A stretch of 14,121 nt of DNA from Pseudomonadota bacterium. GTDB taxonomy: Bacteria > Pseudomonadota > Gammaproteobacteria > UBA5335. The position numbers and the translations under genes were made by a program. The stretch lies in contig PKCW01000114.1 in NCBI GenBank assembly GCA_002862965.1, positions 1-14,121 of the forward strand. The letters are read 5' to 3'. The notes below the pieces were generated by a model. It saw only the letters and a list, made by a program, of their open reading frames with translations, searched no databases and had not been told where the DNA came from. Numbering within the stretch: position 1 is the first letter of the stretch; the number at the start of each line of letters is the position of its first letter. Shown piece after piece: positions 1 through 8,372 of the stretch.

Positions 1-860
1 TCATCCAGGCCTATGAGACCGAGTTTGCGCGCCACGGCCTGCACGCGGCGCAGATCCTGCTGAGCTATGCCGATCTCACCGACCGCCAGCGGCATCTCAA
101 CGCGCGCAGCACGCTGAAGACCCTGCTCGCGCTCGACACCATCCCCATCATCAACGAAAACGACACGGTCAGCACCGACGAACTGCGCTTCGGCGACAAC
201 GACAGCCTCGCCTCGCTGGTCACCAATCTGGTCGAAGCTGAACTGATGGTGATCCTGAACGATCAGGAAGGCCTGTACGAGCGGGATCCGCGCAACGATC
301 CCGAAGCCCGGCTGATTCAGGAAGGGCGCGCGGGCGACGCCGAGTTGCTGGCCATGGCGACGCCGACGCCCGGCGCGCTGGGCCGGGGGGGCATGTTCAC
401 CAAGCTGACGGCGGCGGCCCGGGCGGCGCGCAGCGGTGCCGCGACCGTGATCGCCAGCGGCAGGCATCCCGAGGTGTTGCTGCGCGTCGCGCGCGGGGAA
501 GCGGTGGGCACGCTCCTGCATCCCGCCAGCGAGCCTCTGGCAGCCCGCAAGCAGTGGATCAACGGCCACCTCCAGGTGCGCGGCGAACTGGTGCTCGATA
601 CCGGCGCGGTGCGAGTGTTGCGGGAGGCCGGGCGCAGCCTGTTACCGGTCGGCGTGACGGCCGTGACGGGACATTTCCGGCGCGGGGACGTGGTCCTCTG
701 TCGGGGCCCGGATGGTGTCGAGGTGGCACGCGGGCTGGTCAACTACAGCGCCGAGGAATGCCGGCACATCCAGGGGCAGCCCAGCAGCCGCATCGCGGAA
801 CTGCTGGGCTATCTCGACGAGCCGGAACTCATCCACCGGGACAACATGGTGGTGAGCTGA
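1..860 (+). CDS. proB: Glutamate 5-kinase, 5'-truncated by window edge
   Basis: This enzyme phosphorylates L-glutamate to gamma-glutamyl phosphate, the first step of proline biosynthesis in the cytoplasm. The reading frame is open from base 3, giving 285 residues before TGA at 858-860. Compared with the recalled 367-residue E. coli protein, about 80-85 N-terminal residues lie outside the window. Family hallmarks are [10 protein letters not shown], then [14 protein letters not shown] and FGDNDSL (substrate and nucleotide site of the amino-acid kinase fold), [13 protein letters not shown], and [12 protein letters not shown]. The last ~80 residues, from about [14 protein letters not shown], form the C-terminal PUA domain typical of bacterial ProB and end in HRDNMVVS. 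No proA follows; the next gene is convergent. No clear terminator is visible in 861-954, only a short CAGCC/GGCTG inverted repeat near 907-919. Identification is firm. Confidence 0.95.
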   Translation, partial: IQAYETEFARHGLHAAQILLSYADLTDRQRHLNARSTLKTLLALDTIPIINENDTVSTDELRFGDNDSLASLVTNLVEAELMVILNDQEGLYERDPRNDPEARLIQEGRAGDAELLAMATPTPGALGRGGMFTKLTAAARAARSGAATVIASGRHPEVLLRVARGEAVGTLLHPASEPLAARKQWINGHLQVRGELVLDTGAVRVLREAGRSLLPVGVTAVTGHFRRGDVVLCRGPDGVEVARGLVNYSAEECRHIQGQPSSRIAELLGYLDEPELIHRDNMVVS

Positions 861-954
861 GCCCGATCGACGCGCCGGCGACGTTCGGGTTGAGGATGAC
901 GGTGCCCAGCCGTCGGCTGCGGGACAAGCCGAAGCTGGGGCGGCGCCGCTGCGC

Positions 955-1328
955 TCAGGTGGCAGCGACGAACAGGCCGACCACGCAGGCGAACCCCGCG
1001 GCCCACACCAGACTGCGCAGTGTCGCCAGATCGGCGAGGTACACCGCGCCATAGATGCACCGGATGATGACGAAGGCGACGGCCAGCGTGTCGATCGTGC
1101 CTTGGGCGGCGCCGGCCTGATGCGCGATGATCACGGCGGCAGCAAACGGCGGGAAGGCTTCATAGCCGTTCTGCTGGGCCCAGTTGGCGCGCTGCCGCCA
1201 GCCGGTCTGGGTTCCAGATAGTTGCGCACGGCAGCGTTGTCGAAGCCCTTGCCGCCGGCCTTGGCCAGCGTGGACATCAGCATGGGGATGATGGCGGCGA
1301 TCAGCACGCACCAGTAGGCGGTCGTCAT
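955..1328 (-). pseudogene. MAPEG-family membrane protein, disrupted by one frameshift
   Basis: Two overlapping minus-strand frames together make one protein. The N-terminal part starts at ATG 1328-1326 (MTTAYWCVLIAAIIP, then LAKAGGKGFDNAAVRNYLE) behind a GGAGA ribosome binding site. The C-terminal part is in another frame (GWRQRANWAQQNGYEAFPPF, AAAVIIAHQAGA, VIIRCIYGAVYLADLATLRS) and stops at TGA 957-955. Joined, they give about 124 residues with four likely membrane helices and the RANWAQQNxxEAFxPF plus YxxxYLAD pattern I associate with small bacterial MAPEG (YecN-like) proteins. The frames join if one base is missing near the gaaccc stretch at about 1209-1214 (minus sense). This may be a real mutation or a sequencing error; both halves look otherwise undecayed. 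The function of these bacterial MAPEG proteins is mostly unknown. The gene lies downstream of rpsT, beyond its terminator. Confidence 0.8.
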
Positions 1329-1429
1329 GCGAGGTTCTCCTTCCATGGGGGAGCGGGGATCGCTCCGGTGGCCCAATGGTAGCCGAACTGCATGGCGGCC
1401 GAACGGTGTCGCGAGCGTTGCCACGGGCG

Positions 1430-1454
1430 AAAAAAACCCCGCATCGAGCGGGGT
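1430..1454 (-). terminator. Rho-independent terminator of rpsT
   Basis: Read on the minus strand, a 7-bp stem ACCCCGC/GCGGGGT (1454-1448 with 1442-1436) closes a 5-nt loop and is followed by a run of seven U (complement of 1436-1430). It begins about 20 nt after the rpsT stop codon, on the correct strand. It separates rpsT from the broken MAPEG gene. Confidence 0.9.
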
Positions 1455-1475
1455 CTTTCGGGCGCCTGTCTGGGA

Positions 1476-1754
1476 TCAGCTGGCGCTGGATTGGCTCAGC
1501 GCCTTGAGGCGCTTGTTCAGGCGACTCTTGTGGCGGGCCGCCTTGTTGCGGTGGACGAGGCCCTTGTTGACCATGCTGTCGATGACGGGAACCGCCACGG
1601 CGAACTGTGACTGGGCGGTAGCCAGATCACCGCCTTCGGCCGACTTGATCACTTTCTTTATCGCCGTGCGCATGCGCGTCTTGTGGCTGATGTTGCGCTG
1701 GCGCGCGTCTTCAGCCTGTCGTGCCCGCTTTTCGGCCTGCTTGGTGTTCGCCAT
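1476..1754 (-). CDS. rpsT: 30S ribosomal protein S20
   Basis: S20 binds 16S rRNA and takes part in 30S subunit assembly. The 92-residue product begins MANTKQAEKRARQAE and continues RQRNISHKTRMRTAIKKV, then MVNKGLVHRNKAARHKSRLNKRLKAL. It is lysine- and arginine-rich and of typical length for the family (E. coli 87). An in-frame ATG seven codons upstream exists, but the conserved start MANTKQAEKR places the true start at 1754, with a weak AGAGAG ribosome binding site. It is monocistronic, closed by the hairpin at 1430-1454, and divergent from murJ, the usual gammaproteobacterial arrangement. E. coli rpsT is known to begin with UUG and to be autoregulated; here the start codon is ATG. Confidence 0.97.
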   Translation of the reverse strand: MANTKQAEKRARQAEDARQRNISHKTRMRTAIKKVIKSAEGGDLATAQSQFAVAVPVIDSMVNKGLVHRNKAARHKSRLNKRLKALSQSSAS

Positions 1755-1819
1755 CGTCTCTCTGTCCGCTTGCAATGGGGATGAACGGCGGAAGTCCCAC
1801 CGAGTGAAAGGAGCGAATC

Positions 1820-1942
1820 ATGCGTCAGGGGGTGGCGAATGTCAAACCGGGAAAGGGCGGCCGGCGTCCCATGGCGGCGGCGAATCGCGATCGCTACCAT
1901 GGCTGCCTTCCGCCGGACCGGCGGCCCGGCTGCAGACGGTAG
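1820..1942 (+). CDS. Possible 40-residue leader ORF upstream of murJ
   Basis: A short frame starts at ATG 1820 behind an excellent ribosome binding site: AAAGGAG at 1807-1813 with a 6-nt spacer. This is stronger than murJ's own GAGG at 1942-1945. It runs 40 codons to TAG at 1940-1942, ending 12 nt before the murJ ATG. The predicted peptide is very basic and arginine-rich (MRQGVANVKPGKGGRRP at the start, DRRPGCRR at the end). It has no signal peptide or recognised domain. It could be a translated leader that couples to or modulates murJ, a small protein, or chance. The region also contains a perfect CCGCCG-GAC-CGGCGG hairpin at 1910-1924. The call rests on the ribosome binding site alone. Confidence 0.3.
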   Translation: MRQGVANVKPGKGGRRPMAAANRDRYHGCLPPDRRPGCRR

Positions 1943-1954
1943 AGGCGCGTTGCC

Positions 1955-3547
1955 ATGGCTCATAGTCTGATGCGATCCACGGCGGTGGTCAGCGCGATGA
2001 CGCTGCTCTCGCGCGGTTTCGGCTTCGTGCGCGATCTGCTCATGGCGCGGGCGTTCGGTGCCGGCCCGGCGATGGACGCCTTCTTCGTCGCCTTCAAGAT
2101 CCCGAATTTCCTGCGCCGCCTGTTCGCCGAGGGTTCGTTCTCGCAGGCCTTCATTCCCGTGCTGGCCGAGCGGCGGGCCGAGGGCGATCTGGCAGAGGTG
2201 CGCGCCTTTGCCGATCGTGTGGCCGGCACGCTCGGCGGCATCCTGCTCATCGTGACCGTGCTCGGGGTGGTCCTCGCGCCGGTGCTGATTTTCCTCTTCG
2301 CGCCCGGTTTCGATGGCGCCCACGGTCAGCGTGAACTGGCCATCAGCCTGTTGCGCATCACTTTCCCCTATCTGCTGTTCATCTCGCTCACCGCGTTCGC
2401 GTCCGGCCTGCTCAACACCTACGGGCAGTTCGCAGTGCCGGCCTTCACGCCGGTGCTGCTCAACCTTTGCCTGATCGCGGCGACCTTGTGGGTGGCGCCG
2501 CGCATGGCCGAGCCCGTCTATGCGCTGGCCTGGGGGGTGTTCATCGCCGGTGCGGTGCAGCTCGCCTTCCAGTTGCCCTTCCTGGCACGCCAGGGCCTGC
2601 TGCCGCGGCCGCGCTGGGGCTGGCACTATCCGCCGGTGCGGCGCGTGATGACGCTCATGGTGCCGACGCTGTTCGGTTCCTCGGTGGCCCAGGTCAATCT
2701 GCTGATCGATACGCTGATCGCCTCCTTTCTCGCGGTGGGCAGCGTGAGCTGGCTCTATTACGCCGACCGGCTGATGGAGTTTCCGTTGGGGGTGTTCGGC
2801 ATCGCGCTCTCCACCGTGATTTTGCCGCACCTGTCGGCCCGTCATGCCGCCGCCGACCCGGCGCACTTCTCGACGACGCTCGACTGGGCCCTGCGCTGCG
2901 CCCTGCTGATCAGCCTGCCCGCCGCCGTGATGATGGGCGTCATTGCGCATCCGCTGCTGGCGACCCTGTTTCACGGCGGGGCATTCGAGGGGCACGACGT
3001 GGCGATGTCCGCGGCGGCGCTGTCCACCTACGGCCTCGGGCTGACCGGCTTCATCCTGGTCAAGGTGCTGGTGCCCGGCTATTACGCGCGCCAGGACACC
3101 CGCACGCCGGTGCGGATCGGGCTGATCGCCATGGGTGTCAACACCACGCTCAATCTGCTGTTGCTCATTCCCGCGCTGCAGCGCAGCCTGCCGGCGCCTC
3201 ATGCCTTCCTGGCCCTGTCGACCAGTCTGGCGGCCTATCTCAACGCCTTGCTGCTCTATCGCGGCCTGCGCGGCGCCGGGGTCTACACGCCCAGCCCCGG
3301 TTGGCCGCGGTTTCTGATGCGCATGGTGCTCGCCAACGGCGCGATCGGTGCGGGCCTGTGGCTCTGGGTGCCAGCGGCTTCGTATTGGGTCGCCATCGCC
3401 GGTCGTGAGCGTCTGTTGGCGCTCGGCGTGGTGTTGACTGCGGTGGCGCTGGCCTATCCCGCGCTGCTGTGGATTCTGGGCATGCGGCCGCGACATTTCC
3501 GTATGCCCGCCGAGGCGGCGGTGACAAGCGCGGCCAAGACTTTATAA
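1955..3547 (+). CDS. murJ: Lipid II flippase MurJ
   Basis: MurJ (MviN) is the inner-membrane MOP-superfamily transporter that flips lipid II to the periplasm for peptidoglycan synthesis. The 530-residue product is strongly hydrophobic, consistent with the 14-helix fold, and of family length. The N-terminal signature is intact: S-R20-G-F-G-F-V-R26-D, then D41-AFFVAFKIPNF-LRR-LFAE59-GSFSQAF. By alignment to recalled E. coli MurJ, R20, R26, D41, R54/R55 and E59 match its R18, R24, D39, R52/R53 and E57, several of which have been reported as functionally important. The start at 1955 has GAGG nine bases upstream and gives the expected N-terminus. The stop codon (3545-3547) overlaps a likely promoter for ribF. 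A minus-strand open frame over most of this gene is composition-driven and is not a gene. Confidence 0.96.
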   Translation: MAHSLMRSTAVVSAMTLLSRGFGFVRDLLMARAFGAGPAMDAFFVAFKIPNFLRRLFAEGSFSQAFIPVLAERRAEGDLAEVRAFADRVAGTLGGILLIVTVLGVVLAPVLIFLFAPGFDGAHGQRELAISLLRITFPYLLFISLTAFASGLLNTYGQFAVPAFTPVLLNLCLIAATLWVAPRMAEPVYALAWGVFIAGAVQLAFQLPFLARQGLLPRPRWGWHYPPVRRVMTLMVPTLFGSSVAQVNLLIDTLIASFLAVGSVSWLYYADRLMEFPLGVFGIALSTVILPHLSARHAAADPAHFSTTLDWALRCALLISLPAAVMMGVIAHPLLATLFHGGAFEGHDVAMSAAALSTYGLGLTGFILVKVLVPGYYARQDTRTPVRIGLIAMGVNTTLNLLLLIPALQRSLPAPHAFLALSTSLAAYLNALLLYRGLRGAGVYTPSPGWPRFLMRMVLANGAIGAGLWLWVPAASYWVAIAGRERLLALGVVLTAVALAYPALLWILGMRPRHFRMPAEAAVTSAAKTL

Positions 3548-3548
3548 T
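3521..3548 (+). promoter_or_regulatory. Sigma70-type promoter for ribF-ileS-lspA
   Basis: GTGACA (3521-3526; 5 of 6 to TTGACA), a 16-nt spacer and a perfect TATAAT (3543-3548) lie across the murJ stop codon. The predicted transcription start, near 3555, is about 20 nt before the ribF ATG at 3574. A consensus -10 is unusual in this GC-rich sequence. The spacer is 1 nt below the optimum. This would allow ribF-ileS-lspA transcription independent of murJ. Confidence 0.6.
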
Positions 3549-3573
3549 CAAGCCCTTTCGCTGCAGGCCGGCC

Positions 3574-4515
3574 ATGGAACTGATCCGGGGTGTCCACAAT
3601 CTGCGTCCGTCGCACCGCGGTTGTGTGGCCACGATCGGCAACTACGACGGCGTCCACCTGGGCCATCAGGCGGTGCTGGATCAGGTCCGCCATCTGGCCC
3701 GGCCGCGGGGGCTGCCCGTCACCGTCGTGACGTTCGAGCCCTCGCCGCAGGAATATTTCGCTGCAGAAGGGGCGCCGGCACGCCTCAGCCGGCTGCCGGA
3801 GAAGCTCGGCGAGCTGGCGGGGGCGGGCGTCGACCGGGTGTTGTGCCTGCGCTTCGACCGGGCCTTGGCGCAGCTCTCGGCGACCGCGTTCGTCGAGCGT
3901 CTGCTGATCCAGGGGCTGGGCGTGCGGGAACTCGTCGTCGGCGATGATTTCCGGTTCGGACGCGGTCGCGAGGGGGATTTCGCTTTGCTCCGCCGCATGG
4001 GCGAGCAGGCCGGCTTCGGTGTGCACCGGACCCTGACCTTGAGCGTGGACGGCGAGCGGGTGAGCAGCAGCCGCATCCGCGCCTGTCTGGCGGCGGGCGA
4101 TCTGCGCCAGGCGAGGCAGTTGCTGGGTCGCCCCTACAGCCTGTGCGGGCGCGTGGTGCACGGCGAAAAATTGGGCCGCGAACTGGGCTTTCCCACGGCC
4201 AACCTGCCGGTGCGCCGGCGCGTGAGTCCCCTGCGCGGCATCTTCGTGGTCCAGGCGCAACTCAGCCACGGCGCGGTGCGGCCCGGCGTGGCGAGCCTTG
4301 GGACCAGACCGACCGTCAACGGCCGGGAAACCCTGCTCGAAGTGCATATGCTGGAGCCGGCCGGCGACCTCTACGGCCAGCGCATGCGCGTGTTTTTCCT
4401 CAAACATCTGCGCGATGAACAGCGCTTTGCGTCTGTCGACCTCATGCGCGAGCAGATCGCCCGCGACGCGCAGGCGGCGCGTGACTATTTCAGCCAACCC
4501 GGCTGGGCCGAATGA
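3574..4515 (+). CDS. ribF: Bifunctional riboflavin kinase / FAD synthetase
   Basis: RibF phosphorylates riboflavin to FMN, then adenylates FMN to FAD. The 313-residue length equals that recalled for E. coli. The N-terminal FAD synthetase (nucleotidyltransferase) domain shows [10 protein letters not shown] at 22-31, FEPSPQEYF near 54-62, [13 protein letters not shown] at 123-135 and SSSRIR at 164-169. The C-terminal riboflavin kinase domain shows [19 protein letters not shown] at 192-210, GTRPT at 243-247 and the catalytic-region glutamate in LEVHML near 257. The frame is open further upstream, but ATG 3574 gives the conserved start [10 protein letters not shown] and lies just after the 3521-3548 promoter. 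The stop overlaps an ATG of the ileS frame (ATGA at 4512-4515). Confidence 0.97.
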   Translation: MELIRGVHNLRPSHRGCVATIGNYDGVHLGHQAVLDQVRHLARPRGLPVTVVTFEPSPQEYFAAEGAPARLSRLPEKLGELAGAGVDRVLCLRFDRALAQLSATAFVERLLIQGLGVRELVVGDDFRFGRGREGDFALLRRMGEQAGFGVHRTLTLSVDGERVSSSRIRACLAAGDLRQARQLLGRPYSLCGRVVHGEKLGRELGFPTANLPVRRRVSPLRGIFVVQAQLSHGAVRPGVASLGTRPTVNGRETLLEVHMLEPAGDLYGQRMRVFFLKHLRDEQRFASVDLMREQIARDAQAARDYFSQPGWAE

Positions 4516-4535
4516 CCCGGTCGACCGAGAGACCC

Positions 4536-7352
4536 ATGGATTACAAGCAAACGCTCAATCTGCCCGGCACCGATTTTCCCATGAAGGCCGACCTCGCCCG
4601 GCGTGAGCCGGCGCTGCTGGCGCATTGGCAGCAGACCCGGCTCTACGAGAAGGTCCGTGCGGCGCGCGCGGGCCGGCCGCGCTTCGTCCTGCACGACGGC
4701 CCGCCGTATGCCAACGGCGAGATCCATATCGGCCATGCGGTCAACAAGATCCTGAAGGACATCATCAACAAGAGCCGTCTGCTGGACGGCCTCGACGTCC
4801 CCTACGTGCCGGGCTGGGACTGCCATGGCCTGCCGATCGAGCTGGCGGTGGAAAAGGCGCAGGGCAAGCCGGGCGTGAACGGCGCGCGGGACTTCCGCCG
4901 CGCCTGCCGGGCCTATGCCGAGGCCCAGGTCGCCCGCCAGCGCGAGGATTTCATCCGGCTCGGCGTGCTCGCCGACTGGGCGCATCCCTACCTCACCATG
5001 GATCCGGCCTACGAGGCCGACATCGTGCGCGCCCTGGCCCGCATCGTCGCCAACGGCCATCTGCAGCGCGGCGCCAAGCCGGTGCACTGGTGCGTCGATT
5101 GCGGCTCTGCGCTGGCCGAGGCCGAGGTGGAATATGCCGAGCACCAGTCGCTCGCCATCGACGTGCGCTTCCCCTGCCCGGAGCCGGAAGTGCTGTTCGC
5201 GCGACTGCAGCACGCGCCGGAGGGCAAGGGCGCGGGGCCGGTTTCCGTCGTGATCTGGACCACCACGCCCTGGACGCTGCCCGCCAACCAGGCCGTGGCG
5301 GTGCATCCCGAGCTGGATTACGTGCTGATCGAGGTGGAGGGCGCGCGCGGCCGCGAGCGGCTCGTGGTGGCCCAGGCCGAGGTCGACGCCGTGCTGGCGC
5401 GCTGGGGCATCGAGCACCATCGCGTGCTGGCCTATGGGCCGGGCGCGGCGCTGGAGGGTATGCGGCTGCGGCATCCCTTCCAGGCGCGCGAAGTGCCCGT
5501 GATCCTGGCTGATTTCGTGACCACCGGCACCGGCACGGGCCTCGTGCACATCGCCCCCGCGCATGGCCCGGACGACTATGCGGTCGGGCAGCGCTACGGT
5601 TTGCCGGTGGACAATCCGGTGGGGCCGGATGGCCGTTATTTCGCGGATGTTCCCGATCTGGCCGGCACGCCCGTCCTCACGGCGCACGACGCCGTGCTCG
5701 AGCTGCTCAAGACCGCCGGCACGCTGGTGCACGTCGAGCGGCTGCGGCACAGCTATCCGCATTGCTGGCGGCACAAGACGCCGGTCATCTTCCGCGCCAC
5801 GCCGCAATGGTTCATCGCCATGGACGCCGCCGGTCTGCGCGATACGGCCTTGAGCGAGATCGCGCGCGTGGCGTGGCTGCCGGCCTGGGGCGAGGAGCGC
5901 ATCCGCGGCATGGTGGCCGAGCGCCCGGACTGGTGCGTGTCGCGCCAGCGCCTGTGGGGCGTGCCGCTGGCCCTGTTCGTCCATCGGCGCACCGGCGCGC
6001 TGCATCCCGACACGGTCCCGCTCATGGAGCAGGTCGCCGCGCGCGTCGAGCAGGCCGGCATCCAGGCCTGGTTCGATCTCGATCCGGCCGAATTGCTGGG
6101 CGCGGCGGCGGTCGACTATGAAAAGGTGAACGATACGCTGGATGTCTGGTTCGACTCCGGGGTGAGCAGCGCGGCGGTGCTCGAGCGGCGCGACGAGCTG
6201 GGCTTCCCGGCCGACCTCTATCTGGAAGGCTCCGACCAGCACCGCGGCTGGTTCCAGTCCTCGCTGCTGACCGCGGTCGCGCGGCGTGGCGCGGCGCCGT
6301 ATCGCGCGGTGCTCACGCACGGCTTCACGGTCGACGAGAAAGGCCAGAAGATGTCCAAGTCGCGCGGCAACGTGGTCGCGCCGCAGGCGGTGGTGGACAC
6401 GCTCGGCGCCGATGTGCTGCGGCTGTGGGTGGCCGCCACCGACTATCGCGCCGAGATGGCGGTTTCCCAGCAGATCCTGAATCGCATCAGCGACGCCTAC
6501 CGGCGCATCCGCAACACGGCGCGCTTCCTGCTCGCCAATCTCAAGGGCTTCGAGCCGGCGACCGATGCGCTTCCCGCTCCGGAGCTGCTGTCGCTCGACC
6601 GCTGGGTCCTGCATCGCGCGAGCGCCCTGCAGGAGCGGCTGCGCGAGGCCTACACGCGTTTCGAGTTTCACCGCGTCTATCAGGACGTCCACAATTTCTG
6701 TTCGGTGGATCTGGGCGCGTTTTATCTCGACGTGATCAAGGACCGGCTCTACACCACGCCTGCCGACAGCCGCGCCCGGCGCTCGGCGCAGAGCGCGCTC
6801 TACCATCTCGCCGAGGCGCTGGTGCGCTGGATCGCGCCGGTCTTGAGCTTCACCGCCGAGGAAATCTGGCGGTCGCTGCCCGGCGCGCGGGCGGACTCGG
6901 TGTTCCTCGCGGAATGGCACGTGCTGCCCGAGGTCGCCGCGGACGAGGCGCTGTGGGCGCGCGTGCTGGCGCTGCGCGAATGCGTCGGCCCCGAGCTCGA
7001 GCGCTGGCGCGTGGCAACCGGGGCGGGCGCCAATCTCGAAGCCGAGGTCGATCTCTACGCCGGGCAGGAGCTTTACGAGGCGCTCGCGCCGCTGGCGGGC
7101 GAACTGCGTTTTGCGCTGATCACCTCCGAGGCCCGTCTGGCCCGGGAGACGGCGCGCGTGCCCGAGGCCGTGCACGCGACCCTGCCCGGCGGTGATGAGC
7201 TGTGGATCGCCATTCGCCCCGCGGAGCATGCCAAGTGCCCGCGCTGCTGGCACCGGCGCGCGGATGTCGGCAGCCATCCCGATCATCCCGACCTCTGCGG
7301 GCGCTGCGCCGGCAATGTCGCGGGGTCCGGTGAGGACCGGCAGTGGGCATGA
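4536..7352 (+). CDS. ileS: Isoleucyl-tRNA synthetase
   Basis: IleS charges tRNA-Ile with isoleucine in the cytoplasm and edits misactivated valine. The class I signatures are HIGH at residues 64-67 and KMSKS at 605-609. The CP1 editing region is recognisable ([13 protein letters not shown]), as is the WFDSG motif. A C-terminal zinc-binding region has CPRC (C901, C904) and CGRC (C921, C924). I place the start at ATG 4536 because it gives the conserved N-terminus [17 protein letters not shown], a 938-residue protein like that of E. coli, and has a GAGAGA-type site upstream. The alternative ATG at 4512 overlaps the ribF stop (ATGA) and would add eight residues; coupling could favour it. A minus-strand frame almost as long as the gene is an artefact of codon composition. 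Confidence 0.97.
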   Translation: MDYKQTLNLPGTDFPMKADLARREPALLAHWQQTRLYEKVRAARAGRPRFVLHDGPPYANGEIHIGHAVNKILKDIINKSRLLDGLDVPYVPGWDCHGLPIELAVEKAQGKPGVNGARDFRRACRAYAEAQVARQREDFIRLGVLADWAHPYLTMDPAYEADIVRALARIVANGHLQRGAKPVHWCVDCGSALAEAEVEYAEHQSLAIDVRFPCPEPEVLFARLQHAPEGKGAGPVSVVIWTTTPWTLPANQAVAVHPELDYVLIEVEGARGRERLVVAQAEVDAVLARWGIEHHRVLAYGPGAALEGMRLRHPFQAREVPVILADFVTTGTGTGLVHIAPAHGPDDYAVGQRYGLPVDNPVGPDGRYFADVPDLAGTPVLTAHDAVLELLKTAGTLVHVERLRHSYPHCWRHKTPVIFRATPQWFIAMDAAGLRDTALSEIARVAWLPAWGEERIRGMVAERPDWCVSRQRLWGVPLALFVHRRTGALHPDTVPLMEQVAARVEQAGIQAWFDLDPAELLGAAAVDYEKVNDTLDVWFDSGVSSAAVLERRDELGFPADLYLEGSDQHRGWFQSSLLTAVARRGAAPYRAVLTHGFTVDEKGQKMSKSRGNVVAPQAVVDTLGADVLRLWVAATDYRAEMAVSQQILNRISDAYRRIRNTARFLLANLKGFEPATDALPAPELLSLDRWVLHRASALQERLREAYTRFEFHRVYQDVHNFCSVDLGAFYLDVIKDRLYTTPADSRARRSAQSALYHLAEALVRWIAPVLSFTAEEIWRSLPGARADSVFLAEWHVLPEVAADEALWARVLALRECVGPELERWRVATGAGANLEAEVDLYAGQELYEALAPLAGELRFALITSEARLARETARVPEAVHATLPGGDELWIAIRPAEHAKCPRCWHRRADVGSHPDHPDLCGRCAGNVAGSGEDRQWA

Positions 7353-7867
7353 GCGCAGCCACGACAGACGGCGCGCCGCGGATCCTCGATCGGCCGGTGC
7401 GCCTGGTCCTCTGGCTGGGGCTGGTGGCAGCGCTGTTGGGTCTGGATCAGGCCAGCAAACAGCTCGCCGAAGCCCTGCTTGCGCCCTACACGCCGCACGC
7501 GGTCGTGCCGGGCTTGTTCAATCTGACGCTGGCCTACAACCCCGGCGCGGCCTTCAGCTTCCTGGCGGGCGCGGGCGGCTGGCAGCGCTGGTTCTTTCTG
7601 GCCCTCGCGCTGGGCGTGGGCGGTGTCCTGCTGCGCTGGCTGCTGCTGCGCCCGGAGCGGGAAATCCTCTGGCCGCTCGCCTTTGCGCTCATCCTCGGCG
7701 GCGCGCTCGGCAATGCCGTCGACCGTGCCCTGCACGGCCACGTCATCGACTTCATCCAGCTCTATTACCGGGACTGGTACTGGCCCGCCTTCAATCTCGC
7801 CGATTCGGCCATCACGGTCGGCGCGGCGCTGTACGTCTGGATGAGCTTTCGTGAGGGTGGGGACTGA
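7349..7867 (+). CDS. lspA: Lipoprotein signal peptidase (signal peptidase II)
   Basis: LspA is the inner-membrane aspartyl protease that cleaves signal peptides from diacylglyceryl-modified prolipoproteins. The 172-residue product has four hydrophobic segments and the expected motifs: LDQASK (33-37 region), YNPGAAFSF at 63-71, GNAVDR with catalytic D125, and FNLADS with catalytic D152. ATG 7349 overlaps the ileS stop (ATGA), suggesting coupling. An in-frame GTG at 7343 is a real alternative: GAGGA at 7332-7336 sits 6 nt from the GTG but 12 nt from the ATG. In many gammaproteobacteria fkpB and ispH follow lspA. Neither is present here, and the next intact gene is wrbA, beyond a decayed insertion element. 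Confidence 0.96.
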   Translation: MSAATTDGAPRILDRPVRLVLWLGLVAALLGLDQASKQLAEALLAPYTPHAVVPGLFNLTLAYNPGAAFSFLAGAGGWQRWFFLALALGVGGVLLRWLLLRPEREILWPLAFALILGGALGNAVDRALHGHVIDFIQLYYRDWYWPAFNLADSAITVGAALYVWMSFREGGD

Positions 7868-8012
7868 AAGCCCCGGCCGGGGGTCTTGCAATGCCGTGGT
7901 GAAACCGGGCGCCGCGCCGGTTGCAGGCCCGGTTGGTCTGCACGCTGCCGCCCGGCACATCGCTGTGGTTACGCCCGAGCCAGCGACGTCCCCCGATTTG
8001 AGTCGTGGTTTG

Positions 8013-8271
8013 ATCTGGAGTCCGATCCCACCTGACCGGGAGATTGGACGTGAAGAAGCGGTTTTCGGAACCGCAGGTCATCGATTCTGCGTGAGGCGGG
8101 CGCTGGCATGGCGGAGAAGGACCCGTGCCGCCGGCACGGCTTCCGCGACTGAATACGGATCGAGACTTGGCGCCGGGAATATGCCGACGACCGACCCAAG
8201 AACGGGCCGACGCCAGCGACCGATGCCAAACAGGTGACCCGGATCGGCTATCCTGACCCCGGACTCCAAAT
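8013..8271 (+). mobile_element. Degenerate IS3-family insertion sequence remnant
   Basis: A perfect 9-bp inverted repeat, TGGAGTCCG at 8016-8024 and CGGACTCCA at 8260-8268, extends to 12 positions with one mismatch at the outer side. It brackets about 250 bp containing the decayed start of an IS3-type orfA. The orfA-like start lies about 35 bp inside the left repeat, a plausible layout for an IS3 element. The remaining orfA, all of orfB and the internal sequence are missing, so this is a MITE-sized, non-autonomous relic. I see no clear 3-5 bp target duplication outside the repeats. I cannot name the element, and the terminal repeats are inferred from symmetry alone. Confidence 0.65.
8050..8236 (+). 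pseudogene. IS3-family transposase OrfA fragment, multiply disrupted
   Basis: From GTG 8050 the frame reads KKRFSEPQVI. After a shift of reading frame at about 8083 it continues ILREAGAGMAEKDP and CRRHGFRD, then TGA at 8150-8152, then a poorer IRIETWRREYAD and ATDAKQV. This follows the N-terminal helix-turn-helix region of IS3-family OrfA, which commonly reads KKRFSEEQIIGxLREAEAG, then CRRHGFSDAxFYxWR, then a DAKRL stretch. The frameshift fits loss of two bases of a glycine codon. With one frameshift, one internal stop and about two thirds of the transposase missing, it cannot be active. The match up to GFRD is convincing; the tail is weak. Confidence 0.72.
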
Positions 8272-8372
8272 GGCCCCCCTGCCAGGAAACGTCGGGCCAT
8301 CTCGAGGGATCGTCCAGACCATTTCATCCGCGGCTGAAACCGCATCCCGTCCTGTCTGCCAAGGAGCGCATC

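Larger units (their letters stand above)
7868..8372. other. Gap between lspA and wrbA, no intact gene
   Basis: I find no intact coding sequence. 7868-8012 holds GC-rich inverted repeats, such as CCCCGGCCGGGG near 7871-7882 and AACCGG/CCGGTT at 7903-7908 and 7917-7922. Neither has a U-tract, so neither is a convincing terminator for lspA. 8013-8271 is the insertion-element relic described separately. 8272-8372 leads into wrbA and has a TGGCCC/GGGCCA pair (8271-8276, 8294-8299) but no convincing promoter. Open frames here and antisense to wrbA do not look like proteins. Confidence 0.7.

Noticed and set aside
1658..3496. 612-codon open frame antisense to murJ, extending over rpsT
   Set aside because: It is a low-complexity His/Gln/Arg-rich product. 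It overlaps both well-supported genes and has no family motifs.
3521..3600. FMN riboswitch upstream of ribF
   Set aside because: The gap between murJ and ribF is only 26 nt, far too short for that riboswitch.
3454..4497. 347-codon open frame antisense to ribF
   Set aside because: It is a composition-driven shadow of the RibF coding frame with no domain features.
4485..7286. 933-codon open frame antisense to ileS
   Set aside because: It mirrors the GC-rich codon use of ileS, gives a His/Arg/Gln-rich peptide without recognisable domains, and the sense strand is an unmistakable IleS.
7851..8237. 128-codon plus-strand frame after lspA
   Set aside because: It overlaps the lspA end and runs through the insertion relic in a frame other than the transposase frames, with no domain features.
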